Positions 32,463 to 40,752 of a stretch of 64,000 nucleotides of DNA are shown one piece after another (positions within the stretch are counted from its first letter, which is position 1; each line of letters begins with the position of its first letter). The position numbers were made by a program, and so were the translations under genes. The notes under the pieces were generated by a model. The model was not told where the DNA came from, searched no databases, and saw nothing but the letters and a program-made list of their open reading frames with translations. This stretch comes from CAZPRY01 sp964589175 (lineage in GTDB: Bacteria > Fidelibacterota > UBA2242). The stretch is from assembly GCA_964589175.1 (NCBI GenBank), contig CAZPRY010000002.1, positions 62,001-126,000 of the forward strand. The letters are read 5' to 3'.

Positions 32463-34706
32463 ATGAAAAAGTATATTCAAACCGCCCTGCTCTGTATAAT
32501 TCTTCCAGTGTTCGTATACAGTCAGAATTACATCTGGCCGACCAATTCCAGCCGGTATCTCAGCGCCACCTTCGGCGAATACCGGCAGGGTCACTTTCAT
32601 TCCGGTATCGATATAAAAACCAATTACAGCGTGGGCTACCCGGTTTATGCCGTGGCGGACGGCTACGTCTCGCGGCTTCGGACGTCGCCCTTCGGTTATG
32701 GGAAAGCCGTTTATCTACAACTTAACGACGGCAATACGGCCGTTTACGGCCACCTGGAGCGTTTTTCCGATAAAATGTTGCCCATTCTGAGAAACGAACA
32801 AAAAAAGCTGGGCCGCTATTCGGTTGACCTTTCGTTACAGGCGAATGATTTACCCGTATCGCAGGGTGAGATCATCGCATATACCGGTGATACGGGCACC
32901 CTGCATCCGCATCTGCACTTTGAGATCCGGGATCGCCAAGGAAAGCCCTTTAATCCGCTGCTGGCCAATCTGCGCATCCACGATAATACTGTCCCGACAA
33001 TCCAGCGCGTCGCGTTGGTACCGATCGGATTGAAGTCGAGAATAGAGGGCCTGCCGGTTACGGGCATTTTCGCGGCCAGCAACATCGGACCGGGCCGCTA
33101 TGTGGTGGAAGATACGATTCGCATTCAGGGACCGGTGGGGGTGGAGATTCAAACCTATGATACAGTCAAGGGCCTGTCCAACAAATACGGTCTCTATCGA
33201 ATCCGCCTGGCGGTGGATGGATTGGACACCTTCCTGGTACAATATGATGAATTTGATTTTGCCCAAACGGCCTTAATCGATATCGAAAAAGATTTTCAGT
33301 TAATGACCGAGGGGGCCGGGCGTTTTGAGCGTCTGTGGAAACAGGATGCTCCGCAGCCAGTGCCATTTTTTCGATCCGGCGGATCGGGCGTTTTAAAATT
33401 CAATGAGGGGGTTCACCGCGTAGAAATTCAGGCCGAAGATGTCAACGGCAATCTTTCATCACTAACGTTTCATTTGTCTGCTGTGGTTTTTGCCGGGGGG
33501 AGGGCAAGGATGGCCGCTCAGAACGATACGGCTCTCTGGGTGGAGATTCCGCGAACCGAATCCGAAGAGTTTTCCACCTTTCGCTTCAGCTGGGTAGATT
33601 CGTTTGCTACGGTCATTCGTCAAGCGATAACGCAGAAGATTGTGCAGACTAAAGATTCGTATCGGATACAAATCGCTCCATCGATCGAATCGAAAGCCAT
33701 TCTGAAGATCGTTGCTGGATCACCCTCCCGGGGAGTATGGTGTTCGCCGGTTTTTATATCACCGCACAAAATCCCTGAAACCGTCAAACCGGATGTGCAG
33801 GTTCGCTTCAGGCATTTTCCGAATACATTTTTGGGGGAGATCAAATGTGCTACGGCTCCGTCCGGGATGATCGGATTTTATATTCAGAAAAATGACCATC
33901 TTCAGCCCGTGAAATTGATCGCCTGCAGTGATAGACATTGGGTCACCGAACCGTTGCCTCTATCGGAATGGGAGCGGGTGCTGGTCTATGAAATCCGCAT
34001 GGGAGAAAATGCCACGATAATCGAGCGTGAATCCGTTGATTTTCACAGGCTCGTTCCGGCCAGATCCGACGGTTACTTTTCGGATGATTCCGTACTTTCG
34101 GCCTCCTTTGGCCCCGAGGCATTGTACGATACGCTTTTGGTCTGGTCGAAGGCATCGCGCGCTACTCCGGTTAAATATCCGCCGGTTCTTTCGCCTGTCT
34201 ACTCCCTGAATCCGCAGACGCAGCCGTTATTCCGGGGCGCCGAAATTCGTTTTGCCTTTGCCGACAGCAACCGGGACATCCGAAAAATCGGTATCTATTC
34301 GCCGGGCCGCGAGCAATATCACTTTGTCGGTAATCTTTATGTGGACAGCCTGCGGGCTTTTGTGGCCCGGGTGAAAAATTTGGGTGATTTTTGCCTGGTT
34401 GAGGATACCGAGCCCCCGCGGATCACAGGTACGTTTCCGCGCAACGGGGGTAGATATTCAGCCGCCAAAGCAGATCATCTACGCGCTGGAATTGAAGACA
34501 CGCTGTCCGGTATCGCAGATGACAGTGCGATTCAAGTGACTCTGGACGGTGAAACCGTGATTGCCGAGTATCATGGCGTCAAGGATTATATCCGCTATGA
34601 AATTCCGGGACCACTTGCCCCGGGCCGACATTCCTATTCGATCAGCGTGCGCGATAATGCCGGCAATACAACGACGACCAGCCATACATTTACGATAATA
34701 GAATAA
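32463..34706 (+). CDS. Secreted M23 (LytM) metallopeptidase with long C-terminal beta region
   Basis: The 747-residue protein begins with a signal peptide (residues 1-20). Unlike most M23 proteins the catalytic domain is at the N-terminus (about 25-165): zinc ligands H and D occur in GHFHSGIDIKT and the HPHLHFEIRD segment gives the HxH pair. It cleaves, or helps regulate cleavage of, peptidoglycan cross-links. The remaining 580 residues look like a series of beta-sandwich domains, one near the end with GTFPRNGGRYSAA-type Ig-like strands. The rhomboid gene follows after 12 bases. Confidence 0.87.
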   Translation: MKKYIQTALLCIILPVFVYSQNYIWPTNSSRYLSATFGEYRQGHFHSGIDIKTNYSVGYPVYAVADGYVSRLRTSPFGYGKAVYLQLNDGNTAVYGHLERFSDKMLPILRNEQKKLGRYSVDLSLQANDLPVSQGEIIAYTGDTGTLHPHLHFEIRDRQGKPFNPLLANLRIHDNTVPTIQRVALVPIGLKSRIEGLPVTGIFAASNIGPGRYVVEDTIRIQGPVGVEIQTYDTVKGLSNKYGLYRIRLAVDGLDTFLVQYDEFDFAQTALIDIEKDFQLMTEGAGRFERLWKQDAPQPVPFFRSGGSGVLKFNEGVHRVEIQAEDVNGNLSSLTFHLSAVVFAGGRARMAAQNDTALWVEIPRTESEEFSTFRFSWVDSFATVIRQAITQKIVQTKDSYRIQIAPSIESKAILKIVAGSPSRGVWCSPVFISPHKIPETVKPDVQVRFRHFPNTFLGEIKCATAPSGMIGFYIQKNDHLQPVKLIACSDRHWVTEPLPLSEWERVLVYEIRMGENATIIERESVDFHRLVPARSDGYFSDDSVLSASFGPEALYDTLLVWSKASRATPVKYPPVLSPVYSLNPQTQPLFRGAEIRFAFADSNRDIRKIGIYSPGREQYHFVGNLYVDSLRAFVARVKNLGDFCLVEDTEPPRITGTFPRNGGRYSAAKADHLRAGIEDTLSGIADDSAIQVTLDGETVIAEYHGVKDYIRYEIPGPLAPGRHSYSISVRDNAGNTTTTSHTFTIIE

Positions 34707-34718
34707 GTAGAGAGATTT

Positions 34719-35411
34719 TTGTTTATTCCCGTTAAAGATTCCGCCCTGCGTCTGAAAGTTCCCTATGCGACGGTTTTTCTGATCGGGATAAACGGTTCCA
34801 TTTTCATTTATCAGTCGTTTCTTCCGCCGGAGGCGCTCAACAATTGGCTGTATACGATGGGCGTCGTGCCCGCCCGTATACTGAGCGCCGGTATCTTGGC
34901 GGGGCTTCGTACAATTTTCACATCGATTTTTATCCACGGCGGGTTACTGCACCTGATCGGGAACATGCTCTATCTCTGGATTTTCGGGGATAATATCGAG
35001 AGTTCGCTGGGCCATTGGCGTTTTGTCGCGTTTTATCTGCTCTGTGGATTTGTGGCAAGCTCGGTGCAAATTGCCAGTGATCCGCGGGCGACGCTGCCGA
35101 TCGTCGGCGCAAGCGGTGCGATTTCGGGGATTTTGGGAGCGTATTTTATTCGCTATCCCAGGGCGAGAATACAGATTTGGGTCTGGCTTATTTTCTTCGT
35201 GCAACGCATCTGGGTCCCAGCCCTGTATGTGCTGGGATTCTGGTTTCTTTTACAGCTCGGTTCCGGGATAGGGTCGATTGGGAGCGGTATTCACGGCGGG
35301 GTGGCCTGGTTCGCTCATATTGGTGGCTTTTTAACGGGTATAGTCTTATTATTAATACTGGAACCATATGAAAGGAAAAGGATATGGAAATGGCTGAACC
35401 GGGGATACTGA
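34719..35411 (+). CDS. Rhomboid-family intramembrane serine protease
   Basis: The 230-residue protein has six or seven membrane segments. The catalytic Ser is S132 in GASGAISG and the His is H200 in AHIGGFLTG. Asn-containing HLIGNMLYLWIFGDNIE and the L1-loop are also family features. It cleaves membrane proteins inside the bilayer. Start is TTG at 34719, giving the typical FIPVKDSA N-terminus. Its end overlaps the cdd start by 28 bases. Confidence 0.93.
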   Translation: MFIPVKDSALRLKVPYATVFLIGINGSIFIYQSFLPPEALNNWLYTMGVVPARILSAGILAGLRTIFTSIFIHGGLLHLIGNMLYLWIFGDNIESSLGHWRFVAFYLLCGFVASSVQIASDPRATLPIVGASGAISGILGAYFIRYPRARIQIWVWLIFFVQRIWVPALYVLGFWFLLQLGSGIGSIGSGIHGGVAWFAHIGGFLTGIVLLLILEPYERKRIWKWLNRGY

Positions 35412-35794
35412 AAAAGCGCGCTGAGCAAGCCGCCGCTTTCTCTTATTCTCCATTTTCGCATTTTGCGGTAGGAGCGGCCCTAAAAACAGCGAACGGAGAG
35501 ATCTTCGTTGGCTGTAATATGGAGTCCAGTTCATATGGATTAACGCTCTGTGCCGAACGCAATGCAATCGCCGCTGCCGTGGCCCACGGACACCGCAAGT
35601 TTAGTGCTCTGGCAATCTACTCCCGCACCGGCGCCCAGCCTTGCGGGGCCTGCCGGCAGGTAATCTGGGACATTTGCGGTGACATCCCCATTTTTACAGT
35701 CAATCAAAACGGTGTTGTCAAGCGTTATACATCCGCTGAATTGCTCCCCAATCCATTTGATAAACGAGATTTGGAGGGATCAAAGGCGCTATGA
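35384..35794 (+). CDS. cdd: Cytidine deaminase
   Basis: Deaminates cytidine and deoxycytidine to uridine forms. The 136-residue length is that of the tetrameric type. The zinc site is Cys-type: LCAERNAI with the proton-shuttle Glu, and QPCGACRQV giving two more Cys. SSYGLTLCAERNA and YSPFSHFAVGAA are diagnostic. It overlaps the rhomboid gene at its start and udk by 4 bases at its end; it heads the pyrimidine salvage run. Confidence 0.95.
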   Translation: MEMAEPGILKKRAEQAAAFSYSPFSHFAVGAALKTANGEIFVGCNMESSSYGLTLCAERNAIAAAVAHGHRKFSALAIYSRTGAQPCGACRQVIWDICGDIPIFTVNQNGVVKRYTSAELLPNPFDKRDLEGSKAL

Positions 35795-36426
35795 GAAATT
35801 CCATCTTAATTGGTGTTGCCGGTGGAACCGGTTCGGGTAAGACCTCGATGGCCAAAAATATCGTTCGTAATTTCAGTCCCGAACAGGTTGTAATCATTGA
35901 GCAGGATTCCTATTATTACAACCTGGATCATCTGCCGATGGATACACGCAACCGGCACAATTTCGACCACCCGGACGCCTACGATTTTGCGCTACTGAAA
36001 CAGCAGATCGGGGCTTTGTTGGAGGGTAAGACGGTCGATATCCCGATTTACGATTACACAACGCACACGCGCCGCAAAGACAATTTCATGCGCGTCTCCG
36101 GACATAAGATTATCGTGCTCGAGGGGATTATGGTCCTGTTTGATCCTGAACTGCGCGATATGATGGACATCAAGCTGTTTATTCATACGGAACCGGATAT
36201 CCGCTTTATCCGCAGATTAAAACGGGATATTCGTGAACGCGGTCGATCGATGGACTCGGTTTTCGAACAGTATCTTGAGACGGTACGGCCCATGCATGAA
36301 CAATTTATCGAGCCGACCAAAAGCTACGCCGATATCATTATCCCCGAAGGGGGGCACAATAAAGTCGCCATCGACCTGATCAAGACCAAGGTCGAGTCGT
36401 TGTTGAAGCAGTTAAGATCAAATTAA
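35791..36426 (+). CDS. udk: Uridine kinase
   Basis: Phosphorylates uridine and cytidine to the monophosphates. The 211-residue protein has P-loop GVAGGTGSGKTSMAKNI and the substrate motif DSYYYNLDHLP, then HPDAYDFALL and IPIYDYTTHTR, as in canonical Udk. Its ATG overlaps the cdd stop (ATGA). It is simpler than the fused kinase at 5147 and is the clear pyrimidine enzyme of the window. Confidence 0.95.
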   Translation: MRNSILIGVAGGTGSGKTSMAKNIVRNFSPEQVVIIEQDSYYYNLDHLPMDTRNRHNFDHPDAYDFALLKQQIGALLEGKTVDIPIYDYTTHTRRKDNFMRVSGHKIIVLEGIMVLFDPELRDMMDIKLFIHTEPDIRFIRRLKRDIRERGRSMDSVFEQYLETVRPMHEQFIEPTKSYADIIIPEGGHNKVAIDLIKTKVESLLKQLRSN

Positions 36427-36454
36427 TCGAAGTGCAACAGAAATACTGAGGAAT

Positions 36455-37063
36455 ATGAGCAATCACGATTTACAAAGCATGTCGGTGGGAATTGAAGAAA
36501 TTTACGCCTTTACGGGCCGGCCCTGCGGGTGGATCGAGGTCATCTGCGGCAGCATGTTTTCCGGTAAAACAGAAGAGCTGATTCGCCGGCTGCGCAGAGC
36601 CCAGATCGCCAAGCAGAAAGTGGAGATATTCAAACCGGCGATCGATGTTCGTTACAGCAGCAAACATATCGTTTCACACAGCAAGCAGCGGATTCCTTCG
36701 CGGACCGTGGAAAAAGCCGGGGATATTTTAAAATTCGCCGGGGAGGCCCAGGTCTTCGGCATTGACGAAGCCCAGTTTTTTGATATTTCGCTGGTCGAAG
36801 TTGCTAAAATACTGGCAGTCTCCGGGCGGCGGGTAATAATAGCCGGTCTGGACAAAGACTATCGCGGAGTTCCCTTTGAACCGATTCCGCAGTTGCTGGC
36901 GGAAGCGGAGTACATTACCAAGGCCCACGCCATTTGCATGAAGTGCGGAAATCCGGCCAATTATACCCAACGTTTATCGGCTTCGCACGAAAGGGTCTTG
37001 CTGGGTGCTAAGGATATATATGAAGCCCGCTGCCGGGGATGCTTCGAGGCGCCGGAGCTGTGA
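36455..37063 (+). CDS. tdk: Thymidine kinase (type II)
   Basis: Phosphorylates thymidine and deoxyuridine. P-loop is ICGSMFSGKTEELIRRL near residue 30-46, catalytic Glu region FGIDEAQFFD, zinc lasso CMKCGNPANYTQRL with a second CRGC pair. The 202 residues match the usual length. It lies 28 bases after udk. Together with cdd, udk and the transporter it forms a nucleoside salvage cluster. Confidence 0.95.
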   Translation: MSNHDLQSMSVGIEEIYAFTGRPCGWIEVICGSMFSGKTEELIRRLRRAQIAKQKVEIFKPAIDVRYSSKHIVSHSKQRIPSRTVEKAGDILKFAGEAQVFGIDEAQFFDISLVEVAKILAVSGRRVIIAGLDKDYRGVPFEPIPQLLAEAEYITKAHAICMKCGNPANYTQRLSASHERVLLGAKDIYEARCRGCFEAPEL

Positions 37064-37222
37064 TTTTTTTATTGTTTTTTCATTTTTCATATTATATTGT
37101 ATTCAATATAAATCGAACCGATTCCCGAATGGGGAGATAAAATCGAAATAGACCGACGAAAGCATAGATTCACATCCGGCATTGTTCCACCCGCATAAAG
37201 ATGTATTAGAACAGAGGTGTTG

Positions 37223-38857
37223 ATGAGATTGATAGGATTTTTAGGGATAATCGTTTTATTGGGAATCGCCTACCTGATGTCCAATAACCGCCGCAAAATC
37301 CAGGCGCGTGTGGTGGTCTGGGGCCTTTTACTGCAAATGCTTTTTGCTGCAATTATCCTGGGCGCCCCGTGGTTGTCCTACTGCGCCATGGCACTGTTCC
37401 TCTCATTACTTCTGGTATTTATTTATAAAGACTATATCAACGCCGCACCGGAGCGTACACGACAGATCCTGCGGGTGGTTATCGTCTTGGGAATAGCCTC
37501 GCTGGGCGGGATTGGTTTTTACAGCCTGGCCCAAATTGGGCTTTTGAAATGGATGTGGCTGGCGATTTTAGCGACGATCATCCTGCTGGCTGTCTTCCGT
37601 CAAACCCGGCACCAAAAATTGCTGGCGGGTGCTCTGCTCACGGCGGGTATCACCTGGCTGGTGACCAACGGGATTACCGGGGAAAAGCTGTTTGCCTTCG
37701 TAAGCCAGAAGGTGGCCAAATTTTTAAGCCTCTCCGACTACGGCGCCGAGTTTCTTTTCGGAAACCTCGCGGTCTCCAAACATTTCTATCCGAGCACCAA
37801 TACCTGGCCGGGATTTGGATACCAATTTGCCTTTTCGGTTCTGCCTGTGATCATCTTTTTCGCGGCCTTTATGTCGGTGCTGTACCATATGGGGGTAATG
37901 CAGCGGGTGATCAAAGCTATGGCGCGCTTCATGCAGTGGACGATGGGCACCAGCGGGGCGGAGACGCTGTCCTGTTCAGCCAATATTTTCGTGGGGCAGA
38001 CGGAAGCACCCTTGCTGATCAATCCTTTTTTGAATAAGATGACTATGTCGGAACTACTGACCGTGATGGTAGGCGGCTTCGCGACGATTGCCGGCGGAGT
38101 TCTGGCCGGCTATATCCGCATGGGAATCAGCGCCGGGCATCTGATTGCCGCCAGCGTGATGTCCGCTCCGGCGGCGCTGGTGATCGCCAAAATCATCTAC
38201 CCCGAAACCGAAAAATCCCAGACCGCCGGCAATACGGATATCCCGTCGGATTTCGTCACATCCTCCAATCTTTTGGATGCCGCCTCCAAGGGCGTGACCG
38301 ATGGACTGAAATTGGCCGCGAATGTGGCCGCAATGCTGATTGCCTTTATCGCGTTAATCGCGCTGGTCGATTCAATTCTTTCGCTGGTGGATCGGCTGGT
38401 CGATGGTAAACTGCTACAGGGTGTCTACGAGAAATACGCCGTGGTCAGCAATATGTCGCCCATCCGCGGAGAGTATCAAGGCATTTTTCCCGGAAGTCTG
38501 AAGACATTTTTCGGGACGATCCTGCGTCCCCTGGCCTGGGTTATGGGCGTATCCTGGGAATATGCCGGAGAAGTCGGCAATTTGCTGGGTGTCAAATTAA
38601 CTCTGACAGAATTTGTGGCCTACGGAAACTTGGCTGAGTTGATCCGCCTGAACGCAATCAGCGAGAAAGCGGCGGTAATTTCCACCTACGCACTTTGCGG
38701 ATTTGCCAACTTCGCGTCGATCGGAATTCAGATCGGCGGGATCAGCGCCCTGGCTCCGGGACGCCGCTCCGATTTATCCAAAGTCGCCCTGAAAGCCATG
38801 TTCGGCGGGGCGATTGCTTCGTGGATCACCGCTACGATTGCCGGAATACTGATGTAA
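37223..38857 (+). CDS. Concentrative nucleoside transporter (NupC/CNT family)
   Basis: A 544-residue membrane protein that imports nucleosides with Na+ or H+. CNT signatures are the segment GAETLSCSANIFVGQTEAPLL followed by GGFATIAGGVLAGYIRMGI, and ALCGFANFASIGIQIGG near the C-terminus. It is longer than E. coli NupC, with an added central stretch (about residues 100-190) of extra hydrophobic helices. ATG 37223 is chosen over GTG 37217 because AGAGG (37213-37217) sits 5 bases before it. It follows tdk after 159 bases of AT-rich sequence and may have its own promoter there. Confidence 0.92.
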   Translation: MRLIGFLGIIVLLGIAYLMSNNRRKIQARVVVWGLLLQMLFAAIILGAPWLSYCAMALFLSLLLVFIYKDYINAAPERTRQILRVVIVLGIASLGGIGFYSLAQIGLLKWMWLAILATIILLAVFRQTRHQKLLAGALLTAGITWLVTNGITGEKLFAFVSQKVAKFLSLSDYGAEFLFGNLAVSKHFYPSTNTWPGFGYQFAFSVLPVIIFFAAFMSVLYHMGVMQRVIKAMARFMQWTMGTSGAETLSCSANIFVGQTEAPLLINPFLNKMTMSELLTVMVGGFATIAGGVLAGYIRMGISAGHLIAASVMSAPAALVIAKIIYPETEKSQTAGNTDIPSDFVTSSNLLDAASKGVTDGLKLAANVAAMLIAFIALIALVDSILSLVDRLVDGKLLQGVYEKYAVVSNMSPIRGEYQGIFPGSLKTFFGTILRPLAWVMGVSWEYAGEVGNLLGVKLTLTEFVAYGNLAELIRLNAISEKAAVISTYALCGFANFASIGIQIGGISALAPGRRSDLSKVALKAMFGGAIASWITATIAGILM

Positions 38858-38902
38858 TTACATGAACACATAGATGATGAAACCCGAAAACGGAGAATTG
38901 AT

Positions 38903-39547
38903 ATGAAAATTATTTTGCTGGGCCCGCCTGGGGTGGGAAAGGGAACACAAGCGCAAAAGCTCTGCTCGGCCTATCATCTTCGACAAATTTCTACCGGGGA
39001 TATTCTGCGCGACGCCGTCAAGAAAGGAACTGATCTGGGAACCAAGGCCCAGGAATACCTGAATCGCGGCGATCTGGTGCCGGACGACATCATTATGGGG
39101 ATCATGGAGGATACTCTGTTCGGAAAAGAAGTCCGCGATAACTACATCTTGGATGGCTTTCCCAGAACCGTTGTCCAGGCTGAGGCGCTGCGTGATTTAT
39201 ATGCCAGGCACGGCACTGAACCGGATCAGGTCATTTTGCTGGAAGCGGATCAGGCTGCAATAGTGGCGCGCCTCTCGGCGCGCAGAACCTGCCGTAGATG
39301 TCGCACGGTGTTCAATCTGGTATCCAACCCTCCGGAGGTCGATGGAATCTGCGATCTCTGCGCCGGGGAATTGTTCCAGCGCGCAGACGACACCGAGAGC
39401 ACTATTCGCAACCGGCTGCGGGTCTATGAGGAGCAGACCAAGCCTTTGGTGGCGTTTTATGCAGAAACGGCTAATCTAAAAAAAGTCGCGGCAAAGGGTT
39501 CGCCTGATGAAGTCTATAATCTAATCAAAAAAGCGATGGGAGGTTAA
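38903..39547 (+). CDS. adk: Adenylate kinase
   Basis: Interconverts AMP, ADP and ATP. The 214-residue protein starts MKIILLGPPGVGKGTQAQKL, has the DGFPRTVVQAEAL motif and a LID domain of the zinc-binding type with CRRC and CDLC pairs (about residues 130-155). CGGAG precedes the ATG. coaE follows after 2 bases, so they are co-transcribed. Confidence 0.97.
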   Translation: MKIILLGPPGVGKGTQAQKLCSAYHLRQISTGDILRDAVKKGTDLGTKAQEYLNRGDLVPDDIIMGIMEDTLFGKEVRDNYILDGFPRTVVQAEALRDLYARHGTEPDQVILLEADQAAIVARLSARRTCRRCRTVFNLVSNPPEVDGICDLCAGELFQRADDTESTIRNRLRVYEEQTKPLVAFYAETANLKKVAAKGSPDEVYNLIKKAMGG

Positions 39548-39549
39548 CA

Positions 39550-40137
39550 TTGGTCACGCTGGGCGTGACAGGCGGTTTGGGCTCTGGAAAGAGTACAGCC
39601 TGTCGGTATTTGCAGGAAAAAGGGGCGTACGTTTTTGGCGCCGATGTAATCGCAAAAGAGATCTTGTCCAACAATGAAGAGGTTCAAGCTCAAATCCTGG
39701 ATGAGTTCGGTAATGCCGTTGCCGAAGAGGGAAAAATCGATCATCAGAAACTGGCCAGGATTTCCTTTGCGAGTGAAGAGAATCAGACCATTCTGAACGA
39801 TATTGTTCATCCGTTCGTCATCGCGGCTTTTGAGCAGGAATTTCTGAAGCTTGGAGATCAGGAGGGGCTTTTTGTCGTGGACGCTCCGCTTCTCTTTGAA
39901 TCGGGATTCGACAGCCATCTGGATCACACCCTGTTGGTTTACACCAAATATAAAATCCGGCTGGGACGAGCCATGCGTCGCGGCAACCTGGATCGCGATG
40001 ACATCCTGAGGCGAATGTCGCTGCAGATGCCGGAGGAAGAAAAACGCGAGCTGGCCTCCTATGTCATCGAAAACAACGGCGCTGAGGATCAGTTACGGGA
40101 TGCGGTCTTTGCACTCTACGATAAATTATTAGGCTAA
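39550..40137 (+). CDS. coaE: Dephospho-CoA kinase
   Basis: Last step of coenzyme A synthesis. The 195-residue protein has P-loop GVTGGLGSGKSTACRYL at the very start, DADVIAKE-like GADVIAKEI, VDAPLLFESG and RRGNLDRDDILRRM. The TTG at 39550 gives the standard N-terminus MVTLGVTGG. It lies 2 bases after adk and is followed by a terminator. Confidence 0.95.
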   Translation: MVTLGVTGGLGSGKSTACRYLQEKGAYVFGADVIAKEILSNNEEVQAQILDEFGNAVAEEGKIDHQKLARISFASEENQTILNDIVHPFVIAAFEQEFLKLGDQEGLFVVDAPLLFESGFDSHLDHTLLVYTKYKIRLGRAMRRGNLDRDDILRRMSLQMPEEEKRELASYVIENNGAEDQLRDAVFALYDKLLG

Positions 40138-40142
40138 GATGG

Positions 40143-40197
40143 CCAACCCGCAGAATAAATATTCCTAAGTATTCAGGGAGCGGCGGTTGGTTTTTTT
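40143..40197 (+). terminator. Terminator of the adk-coaE unit
   Basis: CCAACC (40143-40148) and GC (40150-40151) pair with GC (40183-40184) and GGTTGG (40185-40190), with one bulged C, followed by seven T. A minor GAATA/TATTC arm lies inside. Confidence 0.65.
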
Positions 40198-40327
40198 AAG
40201 AACAATCGAGGAAATTTTGGGCCATATAATACTATAATATTTTATTGATTAATTAAATTCTTGGGTCCCGAAATGTGAAATTTTTTTGAATGACGAGATA
40301 ATTCGGTTGCTTTTGGAGAAGAAAAAC

Positions 40328-40356
40328 TTGACATTTACGACCGATAGAATTAAGAT
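40328..40356 (+). promoter_or_regulatory. Strong candidate promoter of the 76-residue duplicated protein
   Basis: TTGACA at 40328-40333, 17-base spacer, TAAGAT at 40351-40356, about 45 bases before the ATG. Confidence 0.65.
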
Positions 40357-40400
40357 AACGCAAATATGAAAATAGTGTCAAAATTTAAGGAGGAAATGTT

Positions 40401-40631
40401 ATGGCAGAAAAAGTCGCTACATGTGGTGTGAAAAAGGAAAAAGGCTACCTGTACTATCTTGATAAAAACGGTAATGTTGCCCGTTCAAAAATGGCTCGCG
40501 GCGGAGAAAAAGGCGGCGGGGCGCAGGTTGTAGCCGAAACCAAAGTCAAGAGAGAAAAAGGCTACCTGTACTTCATTGACAAAAACGGTGATGTTTCCCG
40601 TGCCAAGATGGCCAGGGGAAGAAAAGGTTAA
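40401..40631 (+). CDS. Small duplicated Lys-rich protein with DKNG motifs
   Basis: A 76-residue protein I cannot name. Residues 10-34 and 49-73 are two copies of a 25-residue unit, identical at 19 positions, each with EKGYLY, a central DKNGNV or DKNGDV loop and a KMARG end. A Gly-rich linker (35-48) joins them. The single Cys is C8. DKNGD resembles a calcium-loop half but is too short for an EF-hand. It is strongly basic, suggesting nucleic acid or ribosome contact. It is monocistronic, with a near-consensus promoter, AAGGAGG at 40387-40393 and a strong terminator, so it is probably abundant. Confidence 0.75.
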   Translation: MAEKVATCGVKKEKGYLYYLDKNGNVARSKMARGGEKGGGAQVVAETKVKREKGYLYFIDKNGDVSRAKMARGRKG

Positions 40632-40670
40632 TTTTTTTCGAAGGCGAAAGTCAGCTTTTCAAAGAGTTAT

Positions 40671-40704
40671 AAAGACTCCGTTTTTTAACGGAGTCTTTTT
40701 GTTT
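40671..40704 (+). terminator. Terminator of the 76-residue protein gene
   Basis: A perfect 12-bp stem AAAGACTCCGTT / AACGGAGTCTTT with a TTTT loop, followed by TTGTTTTT. Confidence 0.88.
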
Positions 40705-40752
40705 TTGCAGTTTTTCTTTTATAATATCTAGATATGAAAATCAGCAAAGCTC

